Assembly: GCF_037076465.1 (NCBI RefSeq)
Contig: NZ_AP028908.1
Coordinates: 3,224,001 to 3,288,000, forward strand
DNA from: Pectobacterium araliae
GTDB taxonomy: Bacteria > Pseudomonadota > Gammaproteobacteria > Enterobacterales > Enterobacteriaceae
Reading direction: 5' to 3'
Length of the DNA stretch: 64,000 nucleotides
Shown here in pieces: positions 11,144-20,159 of this stretch. The position numbers and the translations under genes are program-made. The notes beneath the pieces were generated by a model, which was given only the letters and a program-made list of their open reading frames with translations, ran no database searches and was not told where the DNA came from. How positions within the stretch are numbered: the first letter of the stretch is position 1; the number at the start of each line of letters is the position of its first letter.

Positions 11144-12469
11144 ATGACTGTAACCAATTTTTCCGAGCTCGATCTTGATGAAAGCCTGTTAGACGCCCTG
11201 CGTGATATGGGTTATGAACGTCCGACTGCGATTCAAGCCGAGGCAATCCCTCCGGCGATGGAAGGCCGTGACGTACTGGGCTCCGCGCCAACAGGAACAG
11301 GTAAAACCGCCGCCTATTTGCTGCCGGTTTTGCAGCATCTTATCGATTTTCCTCGTAAAAAATCAGGTCCACCTCGTATTCTGATCCTCACACCAACCCG
11401 TGAACTTGCCATGCAGGTAGCCGATCAGGCACGTGCATTCGCGGCACATACGCATCTGGATATCGCCACGATCACTGGCGGCGTGGCCTATATGAACCAC
11501 GCAGAAGTGTTCAGCGAAAATCAGGATATCGTCGTCGCGACGACCGGCCGCTTGTTGCAATACATCAAAGAAGAAAACTTCGATTGCCGCGCGGTAGAAA
11601 CACTGATTCTGGATGAAGCGGACAGAATGCTAGATATGGGCTTCGCCCAAGATATTGAACACATCGCCGGGGAAACCCGCTGGCGCAAGCAAACGCTGCT
11701 GTTTTCTGCGACGTTGGAAGGGGACGCGATCAAAGATTTCGCCGAGCGTCTGCTCAATGAGCCGGTTGAAATCGAATCCGACCCATCTCGTCGGGAACGT
11801 AAAAAAATTCTGCAATGGTATTACCGCGCCGACGATCTCAAACACAAAACGGCTCTGCTTTGCCATCAGTTAAAGCAGCCAGATGTTACGCGCTCTATCA
11901 TCTTTGTACGCAAGCGTGAGCGAGTTCATGAGCTGGTAGCCTGGCTGCGTGAAGCGGGCATTAACTCATGCTATCTTGAAGGCGAAATGGTGCAAGCCAA
12001 GCGCAACGAGGCGATCAAACGCATGAGCGACGGCCGGGTTAACGTGCTGGTGGCAACAGATATCGCTGCGCGTGGTATTGATATTAACGATGTCAGCCAT
12101 GTATTTAACTTCGACTTGCCGCGCACAGCAGATACTTATCTTCACCGCATCGGCCGCACCGGCCGCGCGGGTCGCAAAGGCTGTGCCATCTCTTTCGTTG
12201 AAGCGCACGATCATCTGCTGCTGGGAAAAATCAGCCGCTACCTGAATGAACCGTTAAAACCGCGCGTCATTGATGAACTCCGCCCAGAGACGAAAGCACC
12301 AAGCGCCAAAACGACGGGAAAACCGTCGAAAAAAGTGCTGGCTAAGCGGCAAGAGAAAAAAGAGAAGGAAAAAGAAAAAGTTAAAGTGAAGGTTCGCGAT
12401 CGCGACAGTAAAAATGTGGGTAAGCGTCGTCAACCAACGCAGAAAACCAGTGAACCGACCGGCGAATAA
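11144..12469 (+). CDS. srmB: ATP-dependent RNA helicase SrmB
   Basis: SrmB is a DEAD-box helicase acting early in 50S ribosome assembly. The 441 residues show SAPTGTGKT (motif I), PTRELA, DEAD (motif II), SAT (motif III), RGIDI and HRIGRTGR (motif VI). A lysine/glutamate-rich tail follows (about residues 385-440), typical of SrmB and probably RNA-binding. The upstream neighbour trmN is divergent. A GAGGTAGACC ribosome site precedes the ATG. Confidence 0.98.
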   Translation: MTVTNFSELDLDESLLDALRDMGYERPTAIQAEAIPPAMEGRDVLGSAPTGTGKTAAYLLPVLQHLIDFPRKKSGPPRILILTPTRELAMQVADQARAFAAHTHLDIATITGGVAYMNHAEVFSENQDIVVATTGRLLQYIKEENFDCRAVETLILDEADRMLDMGFAQDIEHIAGETRWRKQTLLFSATLEGDAIKDFAERLLNEPVEIESDPSRRERKKILQWYYRADDLKHKTALLCHQLKQPDVTRSIIFVRKRERVHELVAWLREAGINSCYLEGEMVQAKRNEAIKRMSDGRVNVLVATDIAARGIDINDVSHVFNFDLPRTADTYLHRIGRTGRAGRKGCAISFVEAHDHLLLGKISRYLNEPLKPRVIDELRPETKAPSAKTTGKPSKKVLAKRQEKKEKEKEKVKVKVRDRDSKNVGKRRQPTQKTSEPTGE

Positions 12470-12508
12470 ACCCGTTGGTGTGAACACGATAAAAACACAG
12501 ATGTAAAA

Positions 12509-12528
12509 AAGGGAGCTTCGGCTCCCTT
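12509..12528 (-). terminator. Terminator of grcA, possibly bidirectional
   Basis: AAGGGAGC-TTCG-GCTCCCTT, an 8-bp stem closed by a stable TTCG tetraloop when read on the plus strand. On the minus strand the stem is followed by TTTTTTAC, a good intrinsic terminator for grcA. On the plus strand it is followed by CTTGTT and may also stop srmB. Confidence 0.85.
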
Positions 12529-12551
12529 CTTGTTAAGGCTTAAGTAACAAC

Positions 12552-12935
12552 TTACAGGCTTGCGGTAAAAGTACGAGCGATAACGTCGCGCTGTTGTTCC
12601 GGTGTCAATGAGTTGAAACGAACCGCGTAGCCAGACACGCGAATGGTCAGCTGCGGATAGTTTTCTGGGTGCTTAACCGCATCTTCCAGCGTCTCACGGC
12701 GCAGAACGTTTACGTTCAGGTGTTGACCACCTTCTACACGCACTTCAGGTTTGATTTCCAGCGGAATTTCACGATACTCGATCTGACCCAGATCGCTCAT
12801 TGGAACGATTTGATCTTCGCTATAACCCGATTTCGCACACACGCAACGCGCCTGTGATTTTTCTTCATCCAGCAACCAGAAGGAATTGATCAGAGCGCTG
12901 TCGTTAGCCTTGGTGATTTGAATACCAGTAACCAT
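12552..12935 (-). CDS. grcA: Autonomous glycyl radical cofactor GrcA
   Basis: GrcA (YfiD) substitutes for the damaged glycyl-radical domain of pyruvate formate-lyase, restoring activity after oxygen exposure. The 127-residue protein ends with the glycyl radical loop [13 protein letters not shown] and the PFL-like C-terminus. The length matches E. coli YfiD. Two FNR sites and a -10 box lie upstream with E. coli-like geometry, so expression should rise without oxygen. Confidence 0.98.
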   Translation of the reverse strand: MVTGIQITKANDSALINSFWLLDEEKSQARCVCAKSGYSEDQIVPMSDLGQIEYREIPLEIKPEVRVEGGQHLNVNVLRRETLEDAVKHPENYPQLTIRVSGYAVRFNSLTPEQQRDVIARTFTASL

Positions 12936-13056
12936 AATTGCCTCCGTAAAACGGCGTGTTATTGTCTTAGTTAAAAACTGACTTAGTTAAAATCGCTATC
13001 GGTAAAAAACGGCCAGATTTCATAGCGATCGTATAAAACCGTTTGTATCTGCCTCC

Positions 13057-13151
13057 TATATACCAGTCTGATAACCAGATATCCTTGACTTAAATCAACT
13101 TTAAGACCTTGCAACTTAGCCATGCGAGGGCAATATATTGTTTTATATCAA
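13057..13151 (-). promoter_or_regulatory. grcA promoter with two FNR boxes
   Basis: Two near-consensus FNR sites are seen: TTGACTTAAATCAA at 13085-13098 and TTGTTTTATATCAA at 13138-13151, each 9 of 10 conserved bases. A TATATA -10 lies at 13057-13062. If transcription starts at about 13051, the sites centre at -40.5 and -93.5, which as I recall are the positions used at E. coli yfiD. The 53-bp spacing between centres is read directly from the sequence. The upstream site in E. coli tunes down full anaerobic activation. Confidence 0.85.
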
Positions 13152-13307
13152 TTTTACCACCACATCGAATTGCAAATATTTTTGTAAATTTTCAATTTTT
13201 TTTCAAAAAAATCATTTTAATCCTGGCAACAGCGGTTACGGTTTTACCTCGCCACGATAGATCGGTAAGCTACCCCTAACACCATTCAACCTGTAAAAAA
13301 AGAGTGC

Positions 13308-13997
13308 ATGATGGCGACCTCTCTCACCTGGCATGACGTGCTGGCACAAGAAAAGCAGCAGCCTTACTTCATTAATACCCTTGAATTCGTTGGAAAAGAA
13401 CGTGCAGCGGGTAAAACTATCTATCCCCCGCAGAAGGATGTTTTCAATGCGTTCCGCTTTACTGAACTACATCAGGTCAAAGTCGTCATTCTCGGGCAAG
13501 ATCCCTATCACGGGCCGAATCAGGCGCACGGGCTGTCATTTTCCGTTCGCCCAGGCGTGCCCGCTCCGCCTTCTTTGGGTAATATTTATAAAGAACTGGC
13601 GAGCGACATCCCTGGATTTGAAATTCCACGGCACGGTTTTCTGCAAAGCTGGGCAGAGCAAGGTGTTCTACTGCTAAACACCGTACTAACGGTTGAGGCC
13701 GGGCAAGCGCACTCGCATGCTAATTTGGGCTGGGAAACGTTTACTGACCGCGTCATCGCGGCATTGAATGAACAACGGGAAGGTCTGGTTTTTCTACTGT
13801 GGGGCTCTCATGCACAGAAAAAAGGCAACATCATTGACCAACAGCGCCATCATATTCTGAAATCGCCGCACCCTTCCCCACTGTCTGCACACCGTGGTTT
13901 CTTGGGCTGTAAGCATTTTTCTCAAGCTAATCAGCTTCTGGAACAGCAAGGGCTGTCACCAATAGACTGGACGCCAAGGCTCCCAGAAGAGGCTTAA
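13308..13997 (+). CDS. ung: Uracil-DNA glycosylase
   Basis: Ung excises uracil from DNA to start base-excision repair. The 229 residues show the catalytic water-activating motif GQDPYHG (Asp) and the HPSPLS loop (His) typical of family 1. The start could be ATG 13308 or the adjacent ATG 13311; E. coli homology (MANELTWHDV) slightly favours the second. Monocistronic and divergent from grcA. Confidence 0.98.
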   Translation: MMATSLTWHDVLAQEKQQPYFINTLEFVGKERAAGKTIYPPQKDVFNAFRFTELHQVKVVILGQDPYHGPNQAHGLSFSVRPGVPAPPSLGNIYKELASDIPGFEIPRHGFLQSWAEQGVLLLNTVLTVEAGQAHSHANLGWETFTDRVIAALNEQREGLVFLLWGSHAQKKGNIIDQQRHHILKSPHPSPLSAHRGFLGCKHFSQANQLLEQQGLSPIDWTPRLPEEA

Positions 13998-14145
13998 ACG
14001 ATAACGGTTTGGTTGTCTTCAAAAAACGAAGGCGGCCAACTGTCATTTACGAGAAATCGCTGACTACAGTATTGAGCAAATGAGAAACGTTGATTGAATA
14101 CAAATATATCGAGAAAAGGAATAAATAAGAATTCATTCGATGATT

Positions 14146-14221
<76 letters not shown>

Positions 14222-14268
14222 ACAACGTGTGGAATATTCGTGATAATCAACCAAACAGAGGGAGTGTT

Positions 14269-14344
<76 letters not shown>

Positions 14345-14392
14345 ATATCTTACAGTATTACCGTAAAGGCAAGTACCGTGCGAACGCGTCGC

Positions 14393-14421
14393 ATAATATG
14401 AAACCCGATTAGCAGTGTCAA
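14393..14421 (-). promoter_or_regulatory. Strong promoter of the tRNA-Ala operon
   Basis: On the minus strand, TTGACA (14421-14416) and TATTAT (14398-14393) are separated by exactly 17 bases. The following discriminator GCGACGCG is GC-rich, the usual mark of stringently controlled stable-RNA promoters. Confidence 0.85.
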
Positions 14422-14595
14422 CGGCTAAATCCGCTTATCCGATCAACCGCTGAAAAAGACGCCAAAGGTGAGAGAAAACAGGCGGCAATTTCGGTGTCAT
14501 CTCATCATAAGCACAATAAAAAAGCTGCTAACGATAACGCGATTTATTATCATTATTTCACGTTACGCTTCTGCCTCCTATATAAACCTCATCAC

Positions 14596-15480
14596 ATGCG
14601 CTATTTTCCTATGATTGTATTTTCTCTGATGGTATCGGCCTCTGGCATGTTGCCTGCTCGGGCACAGCCAACTATCCCTGATATGACCGAACAAGCAAAA
14701 GCTCAATTTGAGATCAAACACGTTGAAATGAAAAGCGATGCACAGCATGTCTATCGGCTTTTCATCGCGATCCCCCGCCAACCCGAACCTAAAGGCGGTT
14801 ATCCGGTTCTGTACATGCTGGATGGCAACGCTCAGTTCCCCGTTGCCGTAAACAGCTATAATGCAAAAAATGGCGCAGCACCACTGATTGTCGCTGTCGG
14901 TTATCCGATCGATAAACCTTACGATATTCCCGCCCGTACGCGAGACTACACGCTGCCAACGACACTCACCGATCCAGATTTTGCCGCAGGCGGCGAAGCG
15001 GAAGCATTTTACCAATTCCTGCAATCCACGGTAAAGCCTTGGGTTGAAGTGAACTACGCCGTCAATAAGCAGAAACAAACACTGGCCGGGCACTCTTTCG
15101 GCGGTCTGTTTACGCTCTATACGCTGTTTAACCACACCGAATCTTTCCAGCGTTATGTTGCCGCAAGCCCGTCTATCTGGTGGGGAAATGGCGTCGTGAT
15201 TCCGGCAAGAACGCCGCTGCTCGCTACACCACCGCAGTCAATAACCGTCACGGCAGGAGCAAATGAAGATGAGCCAGCTAAAACACAGGCGGGTAAACCT
15301 GTTGATGAAAAACGGGCAGAACGGCTCAGCCAAAGAAAAATGGTGGAAAGAGCAACAGCACTGGTCGCACAGCTCAACGAACAAGGCACAAAAGCCGACT
15401 TTATTCTGTTCCCCGGTAAAGGGCACGGCGACGTGATCCCCGATGCCATCGGTAAAGCGGTTGCCATTGCTGGTCAATAA
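14596..15480 (+). CDS. Secreted alpha/beta hydrolase, IroE/BesA-like siderophore esterase family
   Basis: The frame opens at 14494, but the start at 14596 gives a plausible signal peptide (MRYFPMIVFSLMVSASGMLPARA) and a 294-residue protein. Seen: the nucleophile elbow GHSFGGLF, the LDGN loop typical of esterase D/IroE enzymes, and a C-terminal catalytic His in PGKGHGD. Known: IroE-type enzymes hydrolyse enterobactin or salmochelin esters in the periplasm. Inferred: a siderophore or related trilactone esterase. No siderophore biosynthesis genes are adjacent. No good ribosome site is visible, so the start is uncertain. Confidence 0.75.
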   Translation: MRYFPMIVFSLMVSASGMLPARAQPTIPDMTEQAKAQFEIKHVEMKSDAQHVYRLFIAIPRQPEPKGGYPVLYMLDGNAQFPVAVNSYNAKNGAAPLIVAVGYPIDKPYDIPARTRDYTLPTTLTDPDFAAGGEAEAFYQFLQSTVKPWVEVNYAVNKQKQTLAGHSFGGLFTLYTLFNHTESFQRYVAASPSIWWGNGVVIPARTPLLATPPQSITVTAGANEDEPAKTQAGKPVDEKRAERLSQRKMVERATALVAQLNEQGTKADFILFPGKGHGDVIPDAIGKAVAIAGQ

Positions 15481-15500
15481 TTCCCATACCACGCCATAAA

Positions 15501-15535
15501 AAAATGAACCCCGGCCAGAAGCTGGGGTTCATTTT
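15501..15535. terminator. Bidirectional terminator between the esterase gene and gltX
   Basis: A 12-bp stem (AAAATGAACCCC / GGGGTTCATTTT) with an 11-base loop lies between convergent genes. It has A/T tracts on both sides and can serve both directions. Confidence 0.85.
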
Positions 15536-15561
15536 ATATAACGCTATTCACGCGATAACGA

Positions 15562-16977
15562 TTACTGTTGCGCTTCACGCTCGGCGATGAACGTCAGTGC
15601 TTTATCGATACGCGCCAGCGAACGCTGTTGACCAATCGCGTGTACCGTAACGTCAACACCTGGAGACTGGCCCGCCCCCGTTACCGCAACGCGCAGCGGC
15701 ATACCGACTTTACCCATGCCCTGACTCAGCTCATCCGCCGAGCTCTGAATAGCATGATGGATGTTCTCCGGCGTCCAACTCGTAATCGCGGCCAGTTTCT
15801 CACGAACCAGTTCAAGCGGTTGACGGGCAACCGGACGCAGATGTTTCTTCGCGGCATCAGCGTCAAATTCCGCAAAATCTTCATAGAAATAACGGCAAGA
15901 ATCTGCCATTTCTTTCAGCGTCTTACAACGCTCGCCCAGCAAACCAACCAGTTCGCTCAACTGCGGCCCGGTGCGCGTATCAATTCCTGCTTGCTCGATA
16001 TGCCATGACAGATGCGTCGCCACGTATTCTGCTGGCAAATGGTTAATATAGTGATGATTCAGCCATTGCAGCTTCTCAGTATTGAAAGCGCTCGCGGACT
16101 TGCTGACCGCATCCAGCGAGAACAGAGACTTCATCTCATCAATAGAGAAGATTTCCTGATCGCCAGATGACCAGCCTAAACGCACCAGATAGTTCAACAG
16201 CGCCTCCGGCAAATAGCCGTCATCGCGGTATTGCATCACACCGACAGCACCGTGCCTTTTGGACAATTTCTTACCGTCGTCGCCCAGAATCATCGACACA
16301 TGCGCATATTCTGGCACTGGTGCGCCCAGCGCTTTCAGGATGTTGATCTGACGCGGTGTGTTGTTGATATGGTCTTCACCGCGGATAACGTGCGTGATTT
16401 CCATATCCCAATCATCGATAACGACACAGAAATTGTAGGTCGGTGAACCGTCAGTACGGCGAATAATCAGGTCATCGAGTTCCTGATTGCTGAATTCGAT
16501 CGGCCCACGAATACGGTCATTGAAGATCACCGAACCTTCTTGTGGGTTGAGGAAACGCACAACGTGCGGCTCATTATCAGCATGATGTTCGTGAGAACCA
16601 CGGCAACAGCCGTCGTAACGTGGCTTATCACCCTTTTCCATCTGCTGCTCGCGCAGGGCTTCCAGACGCTCTTTAGAACAGTAGCACTTATAGGCCGTAC
16701 CGTTTTCTAACATCTGATCAATAACAGCGTTGTAGCGGTCAAAACGCTTAGTCTGGTAGTACGGGCCTTCATCCCAGTTCAGGCTCAGCCAGTTCATACC
16801 ATCCATAATGGCATCAATCGCGTCCTGAGTTGAACGCTCCAGATCGGTATCTTCAATACGCAGCACGAACTCACCGTCCTGATGACGGGCAAACAGCCAA
16901 GAGTAAAGTGCGGTACGAGCGCCACCGACGTGAAGATAGCCAGTAGGACTAGGGGCGAAACGGGTTTTGATTTTCAT
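15562..16977 (-). CDS. gltX: Glutamyl-tRNA synthetase
   Basis: GltX charges tRNA-Glu and supplies Glu-tRNA for haem synthesis through HemA and HemL. The 471 residues, equal to E. coli, have the class I signature [14 protein letters not shown] (HIGH box) and KLSKRHG (KMSKS box). A Cys/His zinc-binding segment includes [12 protein letters not shown] and CCRGSHEHH. It is divergent from the tRNA-Val/Lys cluster, as in E. coli. A paralogue, gluQ, occurs at 46782. Confidence 0.99.
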   Translation of the reverse strand: MKIKTRFAPSPTGYLHVGGARTALYSWLFARHQDGEFVLRIEDTDLERSTQDAIDAIMDGMNWLSLNWDEGPYYQTKRFDRYNAVIDQMLENGTAYKCYCSKERLEALREQQMEKGDKPRYDGCCRGSHEHHADNEPHVVRFLNPQEGSVIFNDRIRGPIEFSNQELDDLIIRRTDGSPTYNFCVVIDDWDMEITHVIRGEDHINNTPRQINILKALGAPVPEYAHVSMILGDDGKKLSKRHGAVGVMQYRDDGYLPEALLNYLVRLGWSSGDQEIFSIDEMKSLFSLDAVSKSASAFNTEKLQWLNHHYINHLPAEYVATHLSWHIEQAGIDTRTGPQLSELVGLLGERCKTLKEMADSCRYFYEDFAEFDADAAKKHLRPVARQPLELVREKLAAITSWTPENIHHAIQSSADELSQGMGKVGMPLRVAVTGAGQSPGVDVTVHAIGQQRSLARIDKALTFIAEREAQQ

Positions 16978-17222
16978 TTGGGATTACAGCCTTATTACGC
17001 AACGACTGTCGGCAAGACCGACATAAGCTCAGAGAACAAAAGTGGGCAACATTCTATCACTCTGCCTCGATTCCTCAACGCCGTAACATGCCACACGCGT
17101 GTTTATTCTGGGAGAAATGGCAAGATAGCTCGCCGAATCGCGCAAGGATGCAGCGTCAATGACGATAAATACGACGCCTTGTCTAATTTTGCAACGAACA
17201 ATCATTTTAGTTTTAAAAAGCG

Positions 17223-17250
17223 TTGACTCATATTCAAGGATCCCTATAAT
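17223..17250 (+). promoter_or_regulatory. Promoter of the tRNA-Val/tRNA-Lys operon
   Basis: TTGACT (17223-17228) and a perfect TATAAT (17245-17250) are separated by 16 bases, with a GC-containing discriminator (GCGACTCC). It lies directly upstream of the first tRNA-Val. Confidence 0.85.
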
Positions 17251-17267
17251 GCGACTCCACACAGCGG

Positions 17268-17343
17268 GGGTGATTAGCTCAGCTGGGAGAGCACCTCCCT
17301 TACAAGGAGGGGGTCGGCGGTTCGATCCCGTCATCACCCACCA
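17268..17343 (+). tRNA. tRNA-Val (TAC), copy 1
   Basis: A 76-base cloverleaf GGGTGATTAGCTCAGC..., anticodon loop CTTACAA giving anticodon TAC, T-loop GTTCGATCC, CCA encoded. First of three identical copies, like valU-valX-valY of E. coli next to gltX. Confidence 0.98.
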
Positions 17344-17401
17344 CACTTTACGAACTTTAAGTAAAAGTGTCTCGCTGTGTAAAGTAAGAAGATTTGAGAT
17401 T

Positions 17402-17477
17402 GGGTGATTAGCTCAGCTGGGAGAGCACCTCCCTTACAAGGAGGGGGTCGGCGGTTCGATCCCGTCATCACCCACCA
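17402..17477 (+). tRNA. tRNA-Val (TAC), copy 2
   Basis: Identical to the copy at 17268. The 58-base spacer before it is unlike the 54-base spacer after it, so the copies are not a simple tandem duplication of a larger unit. Confidence 0.98.
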
Positions 17478-17531
17478 ATCTCTACCAGCTGGTCTTCTTA
17501 TTAGAAATTGAAGTAAACGTAGTACAGAAGT

Positions 17532-17607
17532 GGGTGATTAGCTCAGCTGGGAGAGCACCTCCCTTACAAGGAGGGGGTCGGCGGTTCGATCCCGTCATCA
17601 CCCACCA
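17532..17607 (+). tRNA. tRNA-Val (TAC), copy 3
   Basis: Identical to the other two copies; only 7 bases separate its CCA from tRNA-Lys. Confidence 0.98.
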
Positions 17608-17614
17608 CTTCTGC

Positions 17615-17690
17615 GGGTCGTTAGCTCAGTTGGTAGAGCAGTTGACTTTTAATCAATTGGTCGCAGGTTCGAATCCTGCACGACCCACCA
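17615..17690 (+). tRNA. tRNA-Lys (TTT)
   Basis: A 76-base cloverleaf GGGTCGTTAGCTCAGT..., anticodon loop CTTTTAA giving anticodon TTT, CCA encoded at 17688-17690. It corresponds to lysV after valUXY in E. coli. Its last 17 bases (TCCTGCACGACCCACCA) recur twice in the array that follows. Confidence 0.98.
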
Positions 17691-18116
17691 CTTCCGCAAA
17701 GTGATTCCTCTCTGAAGCAAATCCACCAACATTATCTATTGCACGTGTCGTGTAGGTGAGAACCTGCGTTCAGGTTCGAGCCGAGCGAAGCGAGACAGCA
17801 ACGCGTCAGCGTTGACCCCGAAGGGGCGAGGCCAAAGGCCGAGTCATCCTGCACGACCCACCACTTCCGCAAAGTGATTCCTCTCTGAAGCAAATCCACC
17901 AACATTATCTATTGCACGTGTCGTGTAGGTGAGAACCTGCGTTCAGGTTCGAGCCGAGCGAAGCGAGACAGCAACGCGTCAGCGTTGACCCCGAAGGGGC
18001 GAGGCCAAAGGCCGAGTCATCCTGCACGACCCACCACTTCCGCAAAGTGATTCCTCTCTGAAGTAAATCCACCAACATTATCTATTGCACGTGTCGTGTA
18101 GGCGAGAACCTGCGTT
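17691..18116 (+). repeat. Tandem 173-bp repeats containing tRNA-Lys 3' ends and chains of mini-hairpins
   Basis: Two 173-bp units (17691-17863 and 17864-18036), apparently identical, are followed by a partial third (18037-18116) with two substitutions. Each full unit ends in ATCCTGCACGACCCACCA, the tRNA-Lys 3' end. Within a unit, GTCGTGTAGG (17747-17756) can pair with CCTGCACGAC (17848-17857). Inside that outer stem lie hairpins at 17760-17777 (7 bp), 17800-17813 (5 bp, loop GTCA), 17816-17826 (CCCC-GAA-GGGG) and 17830-17840 (GGCC-AAA-GGCC). No ORF is apparent. It is probably transcribed with tRNA-Lys and cut off the tRNA; function unknown. Confidence 0.9.
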
Positions 18117-18188
18117 AACTGATTCGTATTGATTTTACAGAAAAATCAATGAGGCACCGCAGCCTTACTCGACTGCAGCACCTGAATC

Positions 18189-19295
18189 TCACGCCAATAC
18201 GGCCAAGTCCGCTGCATCAAAACCGCGTAATTTATTAGTCTGTCCAGAACGTACTTTTTGCACCCATTGCGCATCAGAGAGCAATACCCGGCCGACAGCG
18301 ATCAAATCAAACTCCTCTCGCTCCATCCGCGTATACAGATTATCCAGCGCTGCTGTACCAGAACCTTCACCACCAAACGCAGCAAAGAAATCTGAGGTCA
18401 ACCCCACCGATCCAACGCTGATTGTCGCCGCCCCTGTCAGCTTTTTCGCCCAACCGGCGAAGTTCAGCCCTTCTGCCCCATCAACTTCGGGGAACTCAGG
18501 CTCCCAGAAACGGCGCTGGGAACAGTGGAGAATATCTACACCAGCCTCAACCAGCGGTGCCAACCAGTCCGTCATCTCATTTGGAGAGGTAGCAAGTCGC
18601 GCGCTGTAATCCTGCTGTTTCCACTGGCTAACACGCAGGATCAACGGGAAATCCTGACCAACAGCCGCTCGGACAGCGCGGATAACCTCTGCGGCAAAGT
18701 GGGAACGCTCACGGATCGTTGCTCCGCCGAAAGCATCTGTACGCTTATTCGTACCCGACCAGAAGAATTGATCGATCAGGTAGCCATGTGCGCCATGCAG
18801 TTCCAGCGTATCAAATCCCAGTCGTTTAGCATCGGCTGCCGCATGGGCAAAAGCCGCCACGGTATCGGCTATGTCTTCTTCCGTCATCACCACACCACGG
18901 GGTTCATTCGGTCCAACCAGTCCAGAGGGGCTTTCAACAGGCGCATCCGGTTCCCAGCCGCGACCATGTGTTGAGCCAGTATGCCAAATTTGTGGACCAA
19001 TGCGACCACCTGCGGCATGGACCGCTTGAGCCACGGCATCCCAACCCGCCAGCGCCGCTTCACCATGAAAAAACGGGATCCCCGGCATATTACGCGAAGC
19101 GGGACGATCGACCACCGTCCCCTCCGTCAGAATAAGTCCTACGCCCCCTTCTGCACGACGGCGATAATATTCCGCATTCGCCAGACCGGGAATGCCGTTT
19201 TCAGCCATACCTCTCGTCATCGGTGCCATAACAATACGGTTAGGAAGGGTTAACCCTTTCAGCGTGAAGGGACTAAACAGAACATCATCAGACAT
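18189..19295 (-). CDS. NADH:flavin oxidoreductase, Old Yellow Enzyme family
   Basis: The 368-residue protein is an FMN-dependent TIM-barrel ene-reductase. Visible family features: LPNRIVMAPMTRGMA at the N-terminus, QIWHTGS, the substrate-binding pair in ELHGAHGYLIDQFFW, and the FMN-binding end ISVGSVGL..FDLIAVGRVLLSD. Known relatives reduce activated C=C bonds or nitro compounds with NAD(P)H; the natural substrate here cannot be read. It is divergent from a DoxX gene and single in its transcription unit. Confidence 0.9.
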   Translation of the reverse strand: MSDDVLFSPFTLKGLTLPNRIVMAPMTRGMAENGIPGLANAEYYRRRAEGGVGLILTEGTVVDRPASRNMPGIPFFHGEAALAGWDAVAQAVHAAGGRIGPQIWHTGSTHGRGWEPDAPVESPSGLVGPNEPRGVVMTEEDIADTVAAFAHAAADAKRLGFDTLELHGAHGYLIDQFFWSGTNKRTDAFGGATIRERSHFAAEVIRAVRAAVGQDFPLILRVSQWKQQDYSARLATSPNEMTDWLAPLVEAGVDILHCSQRRFWEPEFPEVDGAEGLNFAGWAKKLTGAATISVGSVGLTSDFFAAFGGEGSGTAALDNLYTRMEREEFDLIAVGRVLLSDAQWVQKVRSGQTNKLRGFDAADLAVLA

Positions 19296-19651
19296 AAATA
19301 TTTCCTTTTATGGTTTAATGCGTAATGCGCTAGCAACGTCAAATATCAATTAGATACCCAACCTATATGCTTGTACGACACTTGCAACATAGCGTATCGT
19401 ACCATCCTCCACTATCTGGATTTTGATTATTCAAGTCAGCGTTCCTTCTCATAACATCTTGTTATTGCGTTATACCTATCCATCATTAGACTGCCATCAT
19501 CGTAGTGCTATGCTTATCGGCGTTCATACGCTTCACCTAATTTTTTGACAAAAAATATCAAATTTATTTGTTTTCTATTCAGGCGCTAAATCAACGACAC
19601 TGCCGCCTTATATCAAATAGCACTTTTCGCTTACTCATGAGGTTGTCTAGT
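19296..19651. other. Divergent promoter region, Old Yellow Enzyme / DoxX
   Basis: A 356-base, AT-rich gap between divergent genes. A TTGACA at 19546-19551 is the best visible -35 for doxX, without a convincing -10. I looked for a palindromic NemR-type operator and saw none. Confidence 0.4.
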
Positions 19652-20086
19652 ATGATTTCTCAGTTGAATCAGTGGTTCACGCGTTTAACCGATCACCCTG
19701 ACGCAGGTAAACTTTTACTGCGTTTAACCGTGGGTATTCTGCTGCTGTTTCACGGCGTAGCAAAAGTAGAGCACGGCGTAGGCTGGATCGTACAGATGCT
19801 ACAAGGCGCAGGTCTGCCTGGTTTTATCGCTTATGGCGTTTATGTGGGCGAAGTCGTTGCGCCAATTCTGATTATTCTGGGCGTGTTTACCCGTATTTCC
19901 GGCTTGATCGCCGCGCTGACACTGGTTGTGGCGACGCTGATGGTGGGCACGGCTAAATTCTTTACCCTGACTAACGTGGGTGCATGGGCGCTGGAAGTCG
20001 AAGCGCTCTATTTCTTTGCTGGAATCATTATTATGCTGGTGGGCAGCGGCCGTTACTCTGTAGCGTCTAACTCCGCTTATCGTTAA
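19652..20086 (+). CDS. DoxX family membrane protein
   Basis: The start at ATG 19652 has TGAGGT 8-13 bases upstream and gives 144 residues; the frame opens earlier (19568) without family similarity. Four hydrophobic spans are visible (roughly residues 18-40, 52-72, 78-98 and 110-130). The family signature LLLRLTVGILLLFHGVAKVEHG and VGEVVAPILIILGVFTR are present. DoxX proteins are small inner-membrane proteins of uncertain function, some linked to redox or thiosulfate metabolism. Its divergent neighbour is a flavin reductase. Confidence 0.85.
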   Translation: MISQLNQWFTRLTDHPDAGKLLLRLTVGILLLFHGVAKVEHGVGWIVQMLQGAGLPGFIAYGVYVGEVVAPILIILGVFTRISGLIAALTLVVATLMVGTAKFFTLTNVGAWALEVEALYFFAGIIIMLVGSGRYSVASNSAYR

Positions 20087-20112
20087 TTCTTGTCATACAA
20101 GCATTAACCGTT

Positions 20113-20143
20113 AAAAAAACCCGCGAATCCGCGGGTTTTTTGT
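20113..20143. terminator. Bidirectional terminator, doxX / cysA
   Basis: AAACCCGCG-AATC-CGCGGGTTT with further A and T tracts (AAAAAA / TTTTTT) on either side, between convergent genes. A strong intrinsic terminator in both directions. Confidence 0.9.
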
Positions 20144-20159
20144 TGCCATAACATGCCAA

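Noticed and set aside
17691..18116. CRISPR array
   Set aside because: Units are 173 bp, directly contiguous, with no short repeats separated by unique spacers.
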